Origin: Coptis chinensis
Lineage: Eukaryota; Streptophyta; Magnoliopsida; Ranunculales; Ranunculaceae
Direction of reading: 5' to 3'
DNA length: 64,000 nucleotides
Assembly: GCA_015680905.1 (NCBI GenBank)
Contig: CM027377.1
Coordinates: 11,432,501 to 11,496,500, forward strand
A model generated the notes under the pieces. The model did not search any database. It was not told the DNA's origin and saw only the letters and a list, made by a program, of their open reading frames with translations. Below, in pieces: positions 27,955-41,459 of this stretch (the first letter of the stretch is position 1; each line of letters begins with the position of its first letter). The translations under genes and the position numbers were made by a program.

Positions 27955-28175
27955 TATTTCTTGAATGTGGCAGGAATTACCCAAGGTATTCATTGAATGT
28001 GCCATGAATGACCTGTTAGTGTTATGATAGGTATTCCTTGAATGTGGCGGGAATGACCTAAGGTATTCATTAATTGAATGTGTCATGAATGACCTGTTAG
28101 TATTATGATGGGTATTCCTTGAATGTGGCGGGAATGACCCAAGGTATTCATTGAATGTGCCATGAATGACCTGAT
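27955..28175. repeat. Three tandem ~75-bp repeats in solo LTR A
   Basis: Three consecutive units carry GGTATTCCTTGAATGTGG, then AAGGTATTCATTGAATG, then CATGAATGACCTG. In copy B (about 31785-31960) the complementary units are also present, with fewer clean repeats. The repeats belong to the LTR and not to a host gene. Confidence 0.8.
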
Positions 28176-28454
28176 ATTTTGTTATGCCCAAAGAAGGCTT
28201 TGTGATTATGTGTATGGAAAGCCCAGAGATGGCTGTGACTCACAAGTTACGAGTTTACAAGATGAAAGTATGTTTCCTAGAGGTGATATCCCGCTTGGGA
28301 CATATGTCTTGTAGTGGTACTCGGTGTGAGTGAGGCACACGGATATGTGTGATTTGGCAAATGTGTGTAGTGCAAATCATGGAGTATGGAGTAGGAACTA
28401 AAGGTTGGGCTGTGTCTTTGAATAAATGAGTCAACAAGATAATTAATAAGCATA

Positions 28455-28800
28455 GTAAAAATATTGATTTTACGTGTGATGGAGTTATTGCATATGATGT
28501 ATATGATTTATTGTGAGAAATATATACGTGGTTTGTATGAGTTGATACTCACAAGGGATGAATGTACTCCTTAGTTGTGACTTTTCCTCGTTCTCATAAG
28601 TAGACGAGTGATATTAAAGTGAAATATTGATTTTTAGGTGTGACTGAGTTATTGCATACGAATATTTATATATTATGACGTATATGATTTCTTATGAGAA
28701 ATATATACGTGGTTTGTATGAGTTGATACTCACAAGGGATGAATATACTCCTTGGGTGTGATATTTCCCCGTTCTCATAAGTAGACGAGTGGTTTTAAGT
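28455..28800. repeat. Tandem duplication of ~170 bp in solo LTR A
   Basis: Two units share GAGAAATATATACGTGGTTT, GAGTTGATACTCACAAGGGA and CGTTCTCATAAGTAGACGAG. Copy B has the segment once (about 31335-31450, opposite strand), so the duplication is specific to copy A. Confidence 0.8.
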
Positions 28801-29884
28801 AAAAATATATGAATTGTGTGATGTTATGGATGTGAAGTGTGACTGTGAATAATATTAGTAAATGATTGTGATTTCTATGTGACTGCGAAATGACTATAAC
28901 TTGATATGTTATTATGAAAATATTAATGACTTGTGATAGTCTGAGATCTATGGTTATGCACGCAGAAACTTTATGACGTAATGATGTCATATGAATGACT
29001 ACCCTTGATATATGTATTATGATAAGTGGTATTCCCTGAATATGCGCGACGAACCAGGTTATATCAATTAGACTTAAATGTCTTAAATGAGGTTTGGTTA
29101 TGAATGGAAATTGGACTGGCTGAGATAAATCATTTTATTGTGATGTCTAACTCTATTTTGCAGGAGGGTGGGATCTATTAATCTTTTCTGCAGGGACGTA
29201 AATATCCTACCCTAAGACGACGTGTTGGCTTAAAGGTAAGGTATACCAAACTCATATTTAATTAGGTTATCATATGTGCATTTAATAAATCGAATGTAAG
29301 TGGTATTTATGTTGTGAGTTATTTTGGAAAGTGAGAATGATGAGTACTGTTATATGAGATTCTTGGAATTTGTATATTGGGGGTGAAATCTTATTTAGGA
29401 AGAAACTACACGCCATTTTGGAAAACGGAACTATATTGTCTTCTAAGTTGAAATGGTTGGTAATGTTATATTTATTAATTTGAAAGATTATTATATATAT
29501 TTTGTTGTTAGTCTACTCATACCAGCAAATTCAATTTGCTGACCCATGTTTGTTTTGTTTTGCAACGTGGGTGTGTTCTTGGGAACATAGATGGTGGAGT
29601 GCAGTGGATAAGAACACGTGATTTGGAGTTGCTCTTGGATTCTTCTGGTTTGAGATTTTCTGAAGGGTACGGTTTTGTTTTGAGACAGATGTAATAGAGT
29701 TGGTTAGTTTCTTTGTAGTTTAATAATGTGATTTAAGGATTGTTCCTTTAGTTTTCTTTTGATTTCAGTTTTGTATATATCGTGTTTGATAACAAGGTTT
29801 TGGGTTTTGTTTCACCCCGGGTTTCCAGATAATTGAATATAATTGTTTTAAATATTGTCTAGAAATTTGGTGTGTGACACTTTG

Positions 29885-30444
29885 GAACTTGCTTATTTTC
29901 TTAATCCCAAGTGTTAGTTCGTTAAACACTTAAACCTTGATTGTTCCAACAAGAAATAGAAATGTAAATGTCTAATTTTATCCCGTGGGATTAATATGAC
30001 ATTACACCAATGATTTAAGACTTAGCTCTAGTTTTGGTGAAGGAAGGGGATGTTTTTGGTTGATGGAAATGGCTGCTCTTCGTGAGTAAGAAGATGTCTA
30101 CGTATCGAGCACTATGTGTGAGAGTAGAATCAAGAGTGCTGGAATAGGGCCAACGTAGTTCTAAATGTGGTTTTTATAGGAATTGAGGTGTACATCTAGT
30201 AGGACACGTGTGGTGGTCTGGACAGATGTGTGGTTAAGATGAGCATGTATGCAATAGCTATAGGTGTTAGGTTGTTTGAGCTGGTATAGGGCGTAATGAT
30301 GGTAAATGGTGTTAGAAAAATGGATGTGCAATTGAAAGTTCAAAGTGTACTAGTGTAGTGAACACATAGAACTTTGATTTGCACAAATCCATTAAGAAAT
30401 GAACGAGTAATTTGTCTTCCAAATTACCCCACTTGAGATGAAAT
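29885..30444. other. Spacer between solo LTRs A and B
   Basis: This stretch of about 560 bp is unrelated to either LTR by eye. I see no convincing reading frame, RNA gene or repeat in it. It is the unpaired loop of the large inverted repeat formed by copies A and B. Confidence 0.5.
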
Positions 30445-30474
30445 TGTTGGAAAATGAGTGTGAAAAACACTTAG

Positions 30475-33400
30475 TGTCACACCCCAAATTTACAGAAAAT
30501 TAAAAATAGGGAATTATCCACACCCTATTCCATCTTCTGAAAATTCAGGATGAAACAAAATTCTAATAACCCATTATCAACCACGATATTAAAATATGAG
30601 ATCAAATTAAAACCAAACGAACAACTCTTAATGTACAAATTCAAGAATTTACTAAACCACTCTATTACATCTATTTCAAATCAAGACTTTATACTTCATA
30701 AAACTTAAACCAGTAAGACTCCAAGAGCGAATCCCAATCAAGCGTCTTCATCCGCTGCATTCCACCATCTATGTTCCCAAGAACACACCCACGTTGCAAA
30801 ACAAAGCAAACATGGGTCAGCAAATTGAATTTGTTGGTATGAGTAAGACTAAAAATATAAAATAGTTTCATACTTTAATTATTTAAACAACACTTTATAT
30901 GTACCCATAACTTAACCATTCTCAGCTTGGAAGACAGGTAGTTCCGTCATTTCAATCGGCATAGTTTTTTTCCAAGCAAGTCATCCATTATATTAACTCA
31001 TTATAATAACTTAGTAATTGAATTAAATCTTACCGATATCCATTGTTGTATAAGGGTAGGACAACGTCCCTACACAAAATATCATTAAGTCCTACCCTCC
31101 TACAAAACAAAGTTAGGTTTCCCAAACCTAAACATTTAATTCGTACATCTATTTCTCTCACCATAACCATGAGAATATACAATCTGACATAATATATCAC
31201 CCCACCGTATCAATTATATCACGTTAACAATATTTACATTCCTTCGTAAGAAATCATATGTATCATATCATAATACACAACCAATCATATCCAATAACTC
31301 GCTCATACATAAAGCCAATATTTTTCTTTAAAACCACTTGTCTATTTATGAGAACGAGAAGAATCACAACCAGGGAGTACATTTATCCCTCGTGAGTATC
31401 AACTCACACAAACCACATAAACATTTCTCATAAGAAATCATGTACATCATAATATATAAATATTCATATGCAATAACTCCATCACAAGTAAAATTAATAT
31501 TTTAATTTGCTTATTAATTATCTCGTTGACTATTTTATTAAAAGACACAGCCCAACCTTTAGTTCCTACTCCACGATTTGCACTACATACATTTGCCAAA
31601 TCAGACATATCCGTGTGCCTCACTCACACTGAGTACCACTACAAGACATATGTCCCAAGCGGGATATCGCCTCCAGGAAACATACTTTCATCTTGTAAAC
31701 TCGTAACTTGTGAGTCACATGCAGTCATCTCTGGGCTTCCATACACATAATTACAAAGCCTCCTTTGGGCATAACAAAATATTAGATCATTCATGGCACA
31801 CTCAATGAATACCTTGGGTCATTCTCGCCACATTCAAGGAATTCCCATCATAATACTAACAAGTCATTCATGACACATTCAATGAATACCTTGTTCCCGC
31901 CACATTCAAGGAATACCCACCTACATTCCCGTACATTTAAGGAATACAGCCCACCCGCAAGGCGAATGCCTTAGTTCCTCTCTAAGGCGGCTTTTCACAT
32001 GACATCATTAGTCATAAACATTTATTTTTATTTATTTTCATCACAGAGGCGTGGAGAGATCTAAAGATGTGGGCAACACATTAAATTTTCATCGGACACT
32101 TTTACACTGGATTTTTAACACTCAAGAGTTCTCATTTATTATAATATTTTCATTACAAAACAAACATCATCTAAAATAATAGAATAATTACTAAAGATTC
32201 CAAACACAATAAATAATCAACTCCCCTCATTATCAATTATATAAATCATAGATATAAAAAGGTTCAATCAGGAATAACGTATTAGTTAAATGTCTCGTGA
32301 ATACATTTTAAACAACCACAATTAAGTACTAACATTGTTCACATATAGTTATCACAATAACTAATAACTAATATATAATATATAATATAGTGTAATGTAG
32401 TGGCTGCACTTTTGCTCAAAGCTGCCTACGTATCCAAATCTTTCAAGATTGGAATCAAGCTTTCGTAGTTCTTATCAGCCACATAGTCAATGCTATAGTT
32501 TTTCCTACATTCATCCAAATGACATGTAACTTAATTATTTAGAAACTAGGATATGTAGACATACTTTTTCATGCATAACTTGAAGTCCCAACCTCAGCCC
32601 ATCTAAAAGAAAACTTAGGTTGAAAACGGTAAAAATCCTAATTTTACCAAATTGGATTTCTAACGGACTATCTTCCGAATGGAACAACTCTTTCCATAGG
32701 TGTCCAAATACATCGAGGCTTTTTTTTTTGAAAAGCTAACACACGGAACTTATTTTTTTTTTTATGTTTTACAAATATACTCAATCTCATTCTAAGTATA
32801 CAAAAACTAGGTTAGAACACAGTGCACAGAAACTGATTTTTGACGCACTGTTTTCTGCCAGTCAAACTTCCAAACATCATATTTACCTCCACAGACCTCA
32901 GAATATGATGAGGCCAATTGATTTAGAAAGAAGACTTATAAAACTCACCTTTTCATGTTTTACAAAAACTCTAACTCTCCCCCTAGCTTTATGCAATTTG
33001 TGATCAAATCCTATGTAGAAAACTGTTTTCTGACGAATAGAATTTCTGACGCATATAATTGTCGAGGTCATATCTTTTCCATCACTCATCCAAATTAAGT
33101 AAGGTTCACTGCGTCGGATAAACGACTCTCTAAGGTTTCATTAGGTTTTGGTTTCGCACAAATCTACAAAGTATAGTGTCCTATACACTTCCTATAATGC
33201 AACATATCCAGAATATGTGCACAAACAGTTATCATATATTGAAGTCAGTTTTCATAATCTTAAACACAAGTATGAACTTGGGTCAAAGTATGAGGTTTTA
33301 CCTCTGTAAGTCTAGATTCTAATGGTTTTGGAATCAACACAAAAAAGTAAATATTTTATTTTATATGATTTTATTACTGCAGACTGCTCAGTTTTAGTCC

Positions 33401-34348
33401 CAGTTTCTGCGTCAGACTTCAACTTAAATTTCAGTATGCAAAACGACTAGATATGAAATTTTACAAAACACGAAAGTTGTAGATATGCGTGTCTACAGTA
33501 GAAAGGCGTTAGATTCATATCAAAAAGATGAAAAAAGAATTTTCTATGATTAAATTACTAATAACAGTTCTGAAATTTTGAAAATCAAAACCATATAACA
33601 TGAATCCAATGACTTCACATAATTCAAAACAGTTGCAGGCCTATATAATACTACCAATCAATCAATAAACACATGGTTTACTCATTACCATATACAAGTA
33701 CTCCTGAACACAACAACACATATATATCAAAGCTAAACTTTTGGTGTCAATAACTCAATATACCGAAAGTTTCTGATTAAACAAATAATTTCGATCTCAA
33801 AGTTCTATATCATTATAGAGAATTAAATACACAACTAATTTAAACTATAGTAATAAATCAATTATATGAAAATAAGGTTTAGACTACTCACCCGAAATTG
33901 AATTTGCAAAAGAATACCCATATATGCTCCATTTTCTCCAATCCATTATCTTCTTCTTCCCCTTCTCTTTATTTCTTTCAATCAAAAATATTCTTTTTAA
34001 TGGAGGCTAGGGTTTTATTTTTGAATAATGAGATTTTTACAGAGGAAATTCGCAGGTATTGTTTATTCAATGTTTTAAGTCTGTTTAAGTTAACCTATGG
34101 GCCTCAAATGGGTCTAAAAACACCCAAGGTCCATACCTATATGAATGGGTATATTTTAATAATGTTTTCAAGCCCAAAAATGATTCTAAAATACCCACAC
34201 AAGTTCTAACAAACAATTCATGTAAAAATAATTTTGAAAAATCAACAACAACCAAATAAATTCTAGAACAAGCTAGACTTCATAATATAATAGTTATTTT
34301 CAATTCAAATAATGTAATTTATGTTGTTTAAAAATTGGGGTTGTTATA
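30475..34348 (+). mobile_element. Solo LTR B, same family as A
   Basis: The element begins TGTCACACCCCAAATTT and ends GGGGTTGTTATA, with an exact 5-bp duplication CTTAG (30470-30474 and 34349-34353). Length is 3874 bp. Shared blocks with A (on the other strand) include CAGCAAATTGAATTTG, AGGAACTAAAG, and GTGGAGAGATCTAAAGATGTG. It has no coding content. The pair A and B are head to head. Confidence 0.8.
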
Positions 34349-34592
34349 CTTAGTCCCACATAGGAAGAACATCAAAGAGTTGTTGAGTTTATAAGGCCTA
34401 ATTGTGGCTACTTGGGTTGGGCCCCAAGGGGTACGACTAATTTTCCGTAGAGATAGAACACAATCAAGCTCAACAAGAAACACACACGCGCACGCCGCGG
34501 CAGATCGGTTGGTCAGTCGGTCCAGCCAGCTCAATTGGGCTGGGCTGGGATTGGGCATGGTTAGGTGGTGTGTAGTGTATATTCTTTTTGGA

Positions 34593-36953
34593 TGATAAGT
34601 GCCTAAAATTGTATATTTTATATATAGTTTTATAGACACTTTATAATATCATTTATGCTTAATTACCTATTTTTGACGTAAACACCATATATTTGCTTTA
34701 TTCCATGACATTATGCACATTTTTTGGTCATAAATGTTTATTTGCATATATGTGCATGTCTTTATAAAAATCTCATGCAAAATATGTTTTATTAATTTGG
34801 TTTAATATTTTGTAAAAATAAGATGTTGGTCAAAGCTCAATCAAAGCCCGAGCCTATGAGCCAAAGAGGATCATTTAAAGAATAAATGAGAGCTCATGGA
34901 ATAAATTGTACTCTCAAGAATGGAAGAAAATGTTAGAGAATTGATAATTATAGAAGAAAATAAAAAAAGGATAATTGCAACTATCACCATATATTCTTAC
35001 CATTTTCACCACATTAAATATCCTCATTTTCATTAATTATCTATTTTCTTGATTTTATTATATCAAATCATTCATTAATACCTTATATTTTTTCCACCAT
35101 ATATACTCCCATATCCTCCATATTCTTGCTAATCACTCTGTGAGGGAGTAATATTCACAATCCAATGAATATCAAACACGTGTCCAACACAGTAGAGTTA
35201 ACAACCAACCTCATATTCTTGTCCTTAGAGCTCGCTTCATAGCGACTCGACTCAGGCAAGCAACCTATGCAATTCCCAAGAGCAATGTCACCACCAATCG
35301 ATCTCAGACACTCGTCCAGAGAGCTCGCTTCAAAACGACTCAGTAGAGTAGACGATCTCCCCAGAACACACTCTCCCCATCCCACAATGGCTAGTAACAC
35401 ATGCCTTTATGACTGCCATCAAGACCGAAGCTTCAGGTACGCATCACAGTAAATGCCCTTAACTCGCATCATGGCTCGCAAAACCTGATCTAACCTGACG
35501 CGGGAAAGCAGTAAGCGTGGGCACCTTGCCTATATAAAGAGGATGAGGAACTATGTCTGATCTGATTCAAGTCTCTCCCCAGCAAAGAGAACTTGATACG
35601 TAGGCAGTTCGTCCAAATGAACTCGGTCAAATAACCCCATCGATCAATCAACCCATCTCCCCCAAATTGCCTACTCCAGTAAGGTTAAACGAAATATAAC
35701 CTTTACACACTTCATTCCTAATTCAAAACCATATCATTATATTTTATCCTTTATTTGATTACCAATTTATATTTCATTCATTCCTCATGCTTTGATAATA
35801 TCTCTTCCATATTCAATTTCCTAAATTCTTTTATCTTATATTTTCTTCCCATATCCTAAATATCATTTATATTTTGTGTGAAGATATTATATGCACCAAG
35901 ATCTTGTTTGTGGAAGCTATAAATATAGAAGAGAATTAGCATTGAAGAGACATCCATTCTATCTCCATTCTAGTATTCAATTAGTATAAATTTTGCTTTG
36001 TAGTTTTAGTTCATTTAATTAGTGAGGAAGAGTTTGGAGTGTGTACAATTTGCTCTTGATGTACAATTCAATAAAGGAATCGGTTCAAGCTTCAATGGTT
36101 ACTTTATTTTATTCCTTTATGCATTCTTTAAACATGTCGGGCTAAAATCTCCATCATAGTGGTGGAAGATGAATACCCCAACATGAAAATTTAGATTAAT
36201 TTTTATATTTCTATATATATGTTTCAATTCTCCCATACTTCTTTTGTGCTTAATGCGTTCCAATGATGTTCTTCTTATTTAATATATTGAGACATAAGTT
36301 TTCATGAATTCTATCACCACTTTGGGGTATTTCTCATAGTTCATTTATTTCTTTATATTAATTAGAACATGATTCATTATTGTTTAATTCACTGTCCTTG
36401 ATGGTTAATGCATTTTTTTTAAGAAGTGATTTTCCATGCTTAGATAGCGAAAATATCAGTGCTAGAAGAATTGGAGGACATATACATCTTAGAAATTAAA
36501 ATGAGACTAGCGTCTATAAATGTTGTTTTAATTAATTGAAAATTATTCATCGAACTTTTGGCTAGCGTTGTATGTAGTTTGATGTAATTTTAATATTGGA
36601 GAATGAACATTTAGAAATATAAAAGTCATCTTTTCGTTAATTAGGGTTGAAGTCTTTCACTATTATGATTTCTTCATTCATTAATTTATTGAAAAATAAT
36701 TATTTAGTTCAATTAGTTAAAATATTTAGAATTAAATTTTCATTCTTAGTTTAAATTCGTTACGTAAAATCCAACAAACTGTTTTAAAATCATTCTAGTT
36801 AGTAATTGGTTCATCAAATTTTTTATATCTAATTTTTTTCTTTCAAGATGTGGTTCGACTCTAACTTGCCACTGTTCTTTTAATTGTTGCAGGTTTTTTA
36901 GAAATATATTTATTGATTTGCAGGTTCTAAACGACAAGAATTTGTCCAAATCA
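34593..36953 (+). mobile_element. Solo LTR D, Gypsy (Tat-like), 2.36 kb
   Basis: It begins TGATAAGTGCC and ends GTCCAAATCA, with an exact 5-bp duplication TTGGA (34588-34592 and 36954-36958). It contains a TATA-like CTATAAATATAG near 35930 and GGTTCGACTCTAACTTGCCA with TTGTTGCAGG near its 3' end, features I associate with Tat/Retand-type Gypsy LTRs. No coding content was seen. The family call is an inference; the boundaries rest on the duplication plus the TG and CA ends. Confidence 0.55.
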
Positions 36954-37249
36954 TTGGACAACCAATTTTTAACAAGGCCCAATCCGTTTGGGCCCATAAG
37001 GCTTAACATTAAAAAGAGAAAACCTTTCCGAAATGGTACAATGGTTCGAAACGTTGCATTATACCAAAAAGATGCGTCCTTTCGAAAAGTGTGACTATTT
37101 GAACAGTCACTGTGTTGTTTCTAAAATGCACCACTCTCATATTTCAGACGTTGTTGCATGAAGAGACAACTCTTTCAACATTTCTTCTCCTCTCTGTTCT
37201 TAATCAAAACACAATGTTGAGTTTACTAATTATGTGGAATTGAAATACT

Positions 37250-40200
37250 GCTTTCCATAGAAGGAAAAATCCGTTCTATTTTGGGAGAAAGTTTTTCATC
37301 CAACCTTGAAGCACCATGAGAGGGAAAATCTGTCTTAAGGACATAGTGAATCTTCACTAGGTTCGGATTGCAATTTTCGTATTTGGTACAAAATAGATAA
37401 AGATTTGTACTATTGTTGGTAATTGGTAAAGAGTAAGTATATTTGAGTTATGGTTCCTAACAAATGGCTGTAATGATTTGAGTATTACGGCGGATGGAAG
37501 CCTAATGCTAATGCTAGCAATGATGAGAGTAGTAGGTGATGATGTCACGAGATGGAGTCGAGTAACGAATCATCGATGTTATCTGATATCGATCAAGTCG
37601 TTGATACTTTGACAAGTGAGTGAGTGCTCGTGTTCTTAGAATTGATCTTGTGGAATCGTTGTGTGTGGACTGTGTATACATCACCTGCTTGATAAGATGT
37701 CCCTTACAACATTGGTGAGTGGTGATCACATTAAAGTTGAATTCTTTTAATGAATGCAAGATGCGAAGACAATAGATAGAATATACCCTGGTACAATGGT
37801 TAATCACTTTTTTTCCCACACATCTTCTCATTCAATTCCAATCCTATATTTGTGCAAACCATGCCATTGAATTATATTTGCAGTACCATCATAGATTTCC
37901 TTTCTTGATTTGGTAGGTTAGGCAAAATCATATTGACAACAATGACGTATTGGAACATTATATTGTTGCACACTGCACTGGAAACACTACTCCATTCCAC
38001 GCCTACCATTAAGTGTGATTTGCGTGAGTCATGATTAATAGAATGTCAAATCTACTCCTGCATAGATGATCAAATTTCGCTGTGTAAGCCTAATTGTATT
38101 CGAAATGGTTGATTGAAATTGCAAGCTAAATGGACTATTGTTGGTAAAAACAGATTTTGAACTCCGCACAGAAAGAATGCGATACTAGTTAACCTTCTAG
38201 CTAGACTTTGAGATATGTTTTCGGGACCCTAATGTAGCAAGGAAGAAAAGTGTAACAATTTGACAATTAATGATTTTAAGTTAGGCAGGTGGTTATAATG
38301 TTATATTTTTGCTAACAAGAGGAGGGTAGAAAGCAAAAAATAATATACTATTTGGGTAATGGTAGTGGGCGCAACTATAGGGACGGTTAAGATTCGTTCA
38401 TTATAGAGCAACCCATGTGCTCCCTGGTGCTTCTAAGATTAGGTCGAGAAGGCCTATGTAGGACTTGCTACCTAGCCAAAAAATAGGACTTGCTATCCAG
38501 AAGCCAAGCTTGGGCATCTTCTAATATTAGTAGTATTGATGTTAAAGAGCCTGGTAGAGGACAAAGGAGAGGAGTGGCCAACCTTACCTTGTAAGGAGTC
38601 AAGTTGTCAATTTAAGCACCTCTTTCTTCAGAGGGTTTAATTCTCAAGTACAGTTTTTTTTTTCGGTAAAGCTTGAGTAAAGTTTTTATTGGATGTTAGG
38701 TTATGCTCTAGCACAGTAGCACACACTGAGGAAAAAGTGAGAGGGGGTGTTTGCCACTTGGCATGCTTGGTCTGCAATTGTGGGCCTCCCAATTGTTTGG
38801 CTGTCCCATTGAAAAATCACTGTTCAGATTTGCTCAAGTCTACATCTAAATTGTTTGTTGGCATTCTTTTGGATAGTCAAAAATATGGTCCACCATTTAG
38901 CAAAGATTGCTGTATGGTTGGGAACTTGGGATGTATCTAACAAGCCTAACTGATGGTCCACTAGTGTTTGGATGATCAGCAAATGTGCAATGTACGCATA
39001 TAAAGAAGTACTTTCATGTTAACCTTGCACAGGTCTATCATTACACGAATCTCAGGGTAAACTGATGATCAGAGTACAAGTTAAATAAAAGATCGAGTAT
39101 TCGAGTTCCAAGTTGTATGCGCAGTCTAATAGCACCAAACTCGTTTTGAGTACCGCGACCACCAATACGAGGTCCTTTTCCGATGGGAAAATGCTGTTTT
39201 GACTAGGCGGTCATGGTTTCAGCACCCAGGTTTAAGTTTATGCTCCGTGTTGCAACTTGCAAGGAAAAACGTGTGAATTCTATATATAGTGGCCGGATCG
39301 AATCAACAATTTGGTTGGTTAATCTTAATTATTTTAATTAGTGAAATAATAAGCAACCAAATTAAACAGGGATCCATAGCAGTTTGCACAGGTCAAGATC
39401 TCATTTCTATCTTGTAGAATCATTTTTATGTAAAAAGCTACAAGGATTACTTTATTTCCCATTCAAAAAGATTGTCTTGATGTAACAAAAAGGTCATCTC
39501 CAATATATCTAATGTTTGGTTCGAAAGAATATATGATCCAAATTTGTCCAGTGTACGTATTAATACTACATATAATGCAAAAATTTGGACAGATATTGCC
39601 AAATCACAATAGAATCTAGAAAGATTAATGAATTCACATATATGAACATAGCATTCTTCATTTAATCATTTTGCTTCCCCATAGGGATCCTCCCACACTT
39701 CTCCATATTAAAAATTACAATATTACAATATAATATAAGATCAAACTCGTCGATTTCGAAGCATCGAATCTAATACACAGCAATCATGCATGCACACACT
39801 AGGAGATGTAAAAAAATATAACATTTGTACATGCAATGCTCAATTTTGCCGGCGAAAAATGGCATAGAAGGGAATTACGTACTGGCATAATTTCGATCAG
39901 TGTAACAACAGTTGTTAATACGACACTACCATTACGGTCACTGCGATGAGAGCCGGCTTCATGTAGAGCAAGGCCGGCACCTCACTCGGATATGATCCAA
40001 CCTGTGACAAGCTTATAGTGAACATGAACTAGCATCCAAACACTAACCGCAATTAAATACTTTAAAGCATTCCATAACCCCTAGGTAGACTACTCATCCC
40101 TAGATATCTCCATAGAATTAAGTAAGGAAATGCTAGTGATTACATGGTACTAGGCTATTAGCAACTTGCTAGGTGCGAGTATAAAAGTGAATTTCTCCTA

Positions 40201-41440
40201 ACCATTCCCTTTCTATGCTTTTATAGTAACTGACCATGTAACAAGCATATGCTTGACAGTATCAATTACCTAAACTATCAGCATGAAGCCATGAAGCATG
40301 GACCTTGTGGTTCAACTTTCAGAATTTCTTAAATCAACATGTTACCTACATGAGTATTACATTATTACAATAATGATTTTAACGGAACAATCAACACTTG
40401 ACAAAGTTGTGACATGGTTATGAGCTAGCTGGTCCATCTTAATTCAATGAATATTTGGTTTAGGTGGACATCTACAGATCCAAATGGACAATGGCTACTA
40501 ATTAAGCTAGCTAACGTGCCACGGGAAGTTGCATTTTGACTCCCTGTATTCTTCTTTATTTCATTCTTTCATGTCAAAGATGGTATGAAAATTGAAAACG
40601 TACCAATAAATAATGAATAGTACAGGTATACATTAAACTAAAAAGGTACTCGTCAGTCGTCACTTGTGTGGTTCGCTCTTGGCCAGGCTACACCACTTAA
40701 TTAGGAGGACATAATGGCCAGTTATTGGAGATCGGTTTTCTGATTTGATTTCTAAAACTAAATTTAAGAGCAAGCTTTATTCTGAAACCTATGCACAATA
40801 TATATATGGTAATGTGTGTAACTCTCAAAAATTCTTTGGATATTATTTCTCTTCCAAGATCACCAAGAACACTTCAACCAAAAAAGCTCAGTAGCTCACT
40901 AATACAAACAATCCAATTAAATGGTGAATATATCACAAACACCAAAATGTAATGTGAAAAATGATACCTAACAAACAAATCTGAAATCTGAACTGCCATT
41001 GGCTAAAAAATAAAAACACCATAAATTCAAAAATAAATATCCAAATCTCAAGCATAGAATTCATCAATAAGTGGGCCAAGTCAGTGGACCCAAAAAGTGT
41101 AATTCCATGTGGCAAATTTGAGCTTTTTCCCATGTTCCTTAACCTTAAATTAACCATGTATTAGCCAATTCTTATTGCTTAATTATAGGTTGTAAATAAA
41201 TTTTCACAAAAAAAAAAAAAAAAAAAAAAAAAGAATAACGAAAAGAAACAGGATAAAAAAGTCCATATGAATAACGGTTGGAGATTCGAACCTTTCAACT
41301 TATGAGTGGGGCTTTGCTTTGGAGCAAGACAAAGGAAGGAATAGTTCGGAAAAGAGTTCAGTCCAAGTAGACAATCTTAACACCTCGAGATCATAACAAC
41401 AAAAAACAAATCACAACCGTTCGATAGAGTAGCGTAGCAT
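37250..41440. other. Intergenic, no gene recognised
   Basis: AT-rich DNA with only short, unconvincing reading frames on both strands. A homopolymer A tract lies at about 41209-41232. No transposon ends or RNA genes were recognised in this stretch. Confidence 0.5.
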
Positions 41441-41453
41441 TCTCAGTTGAGTA

Positions 41454-41459
41454 CACGTG
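41454..41459. promoter_or_regulatory. G-box (CACGTG) upstream of the zinc finger gene
   Basis: CACGTG lies about 600 bp upstream of the zinc finger ATG, in the context GTACACGTGC, which includes an ABRE-like ACGTG core. Such boxes are bound by bZIP and bHLH factors and fit the stress roles of this gene family. A six-base match alone is weak evidence. Confidence 0.3.

Larger units (their letters stand above)
20857..29879 (-). mobile_element. Solo LTR A, large (Tekay/chromovirus-like), interrupted by CACTA element
   Basis: Read on the minus strand it begins TGTCACAC at 29879 and ends GGGGTGTTATA at 20857. An exact 5-bp duplication CTTTG flanks it (20852-20856 and 29880-29884). Without the CACTA insertion it measures about 4.5 kb. 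Copies with the same ends, each with its own 5-bp duplication, lie at 30475-34348 and 54337-56988, so this is a real repeat unit. It has no coding content, and length plus ends suit a long Gypsy LTR; Tekay-type is my inference. It contains internal tandem repeats. Divergence from the other copies suggests an old insertion. Confidence 0.75.
30445..37250 (+). mobile_element. Older LTR-like sequence hosting solo LTRs B and D (fragments)
   Basis: If both nested insertions are set aside, the flanks read as one unit: TGTTGGAAAATGAGTGTG at 30445, then TAGTCCCACATAGGAAGAAC from 34351, then GGGCCCATAAGGC near 36984, then a pyrimidine-rich part near 37190. TGTTGGAAAAT followed by a TCCCACAT block is typical of the start of some plant Copia LTRs. 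I cannot place its 3' end or a target duplication, so this is tentative. It looks old and fragmentary. Confidence 0.35.

Noticed and set aside
27955-28175. Regular repeats considered as a CRISPR array
   Set aside because: Units are adjacent without unique spacers and lie in a plant LTR; CRISPR arrays are prokaryotic.
27868-28191. A 107-codon minus-strand frame with repeated peptide
   Set aside because: The repeated peptide only mirrors the 75-bp tandem repeats of solo LTR A; no sign of a real protein.
20857-29879. Large element considered as a TIR DNA transposon because its ends are weakly inverted
   Set aside because: All three copies have 5-bp duplications, TG starts and no transposase, which suits solo LTRs better. 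The doubt is recorded in the findings.
34349-34592. Considered a Cassandra-type TRIM because of the TCCCACAT block
   Set aside because: No 5S rRNA-like promoter sequence was seen, which Cassandra elements carry.
38689-38940. An 83-codon plus-strand frame with many cysteines
   Set aside because: The cysteine spacing fits no known small cysteine-rich peptide family, there is no convincing signal peptide, and no supporting gene context.
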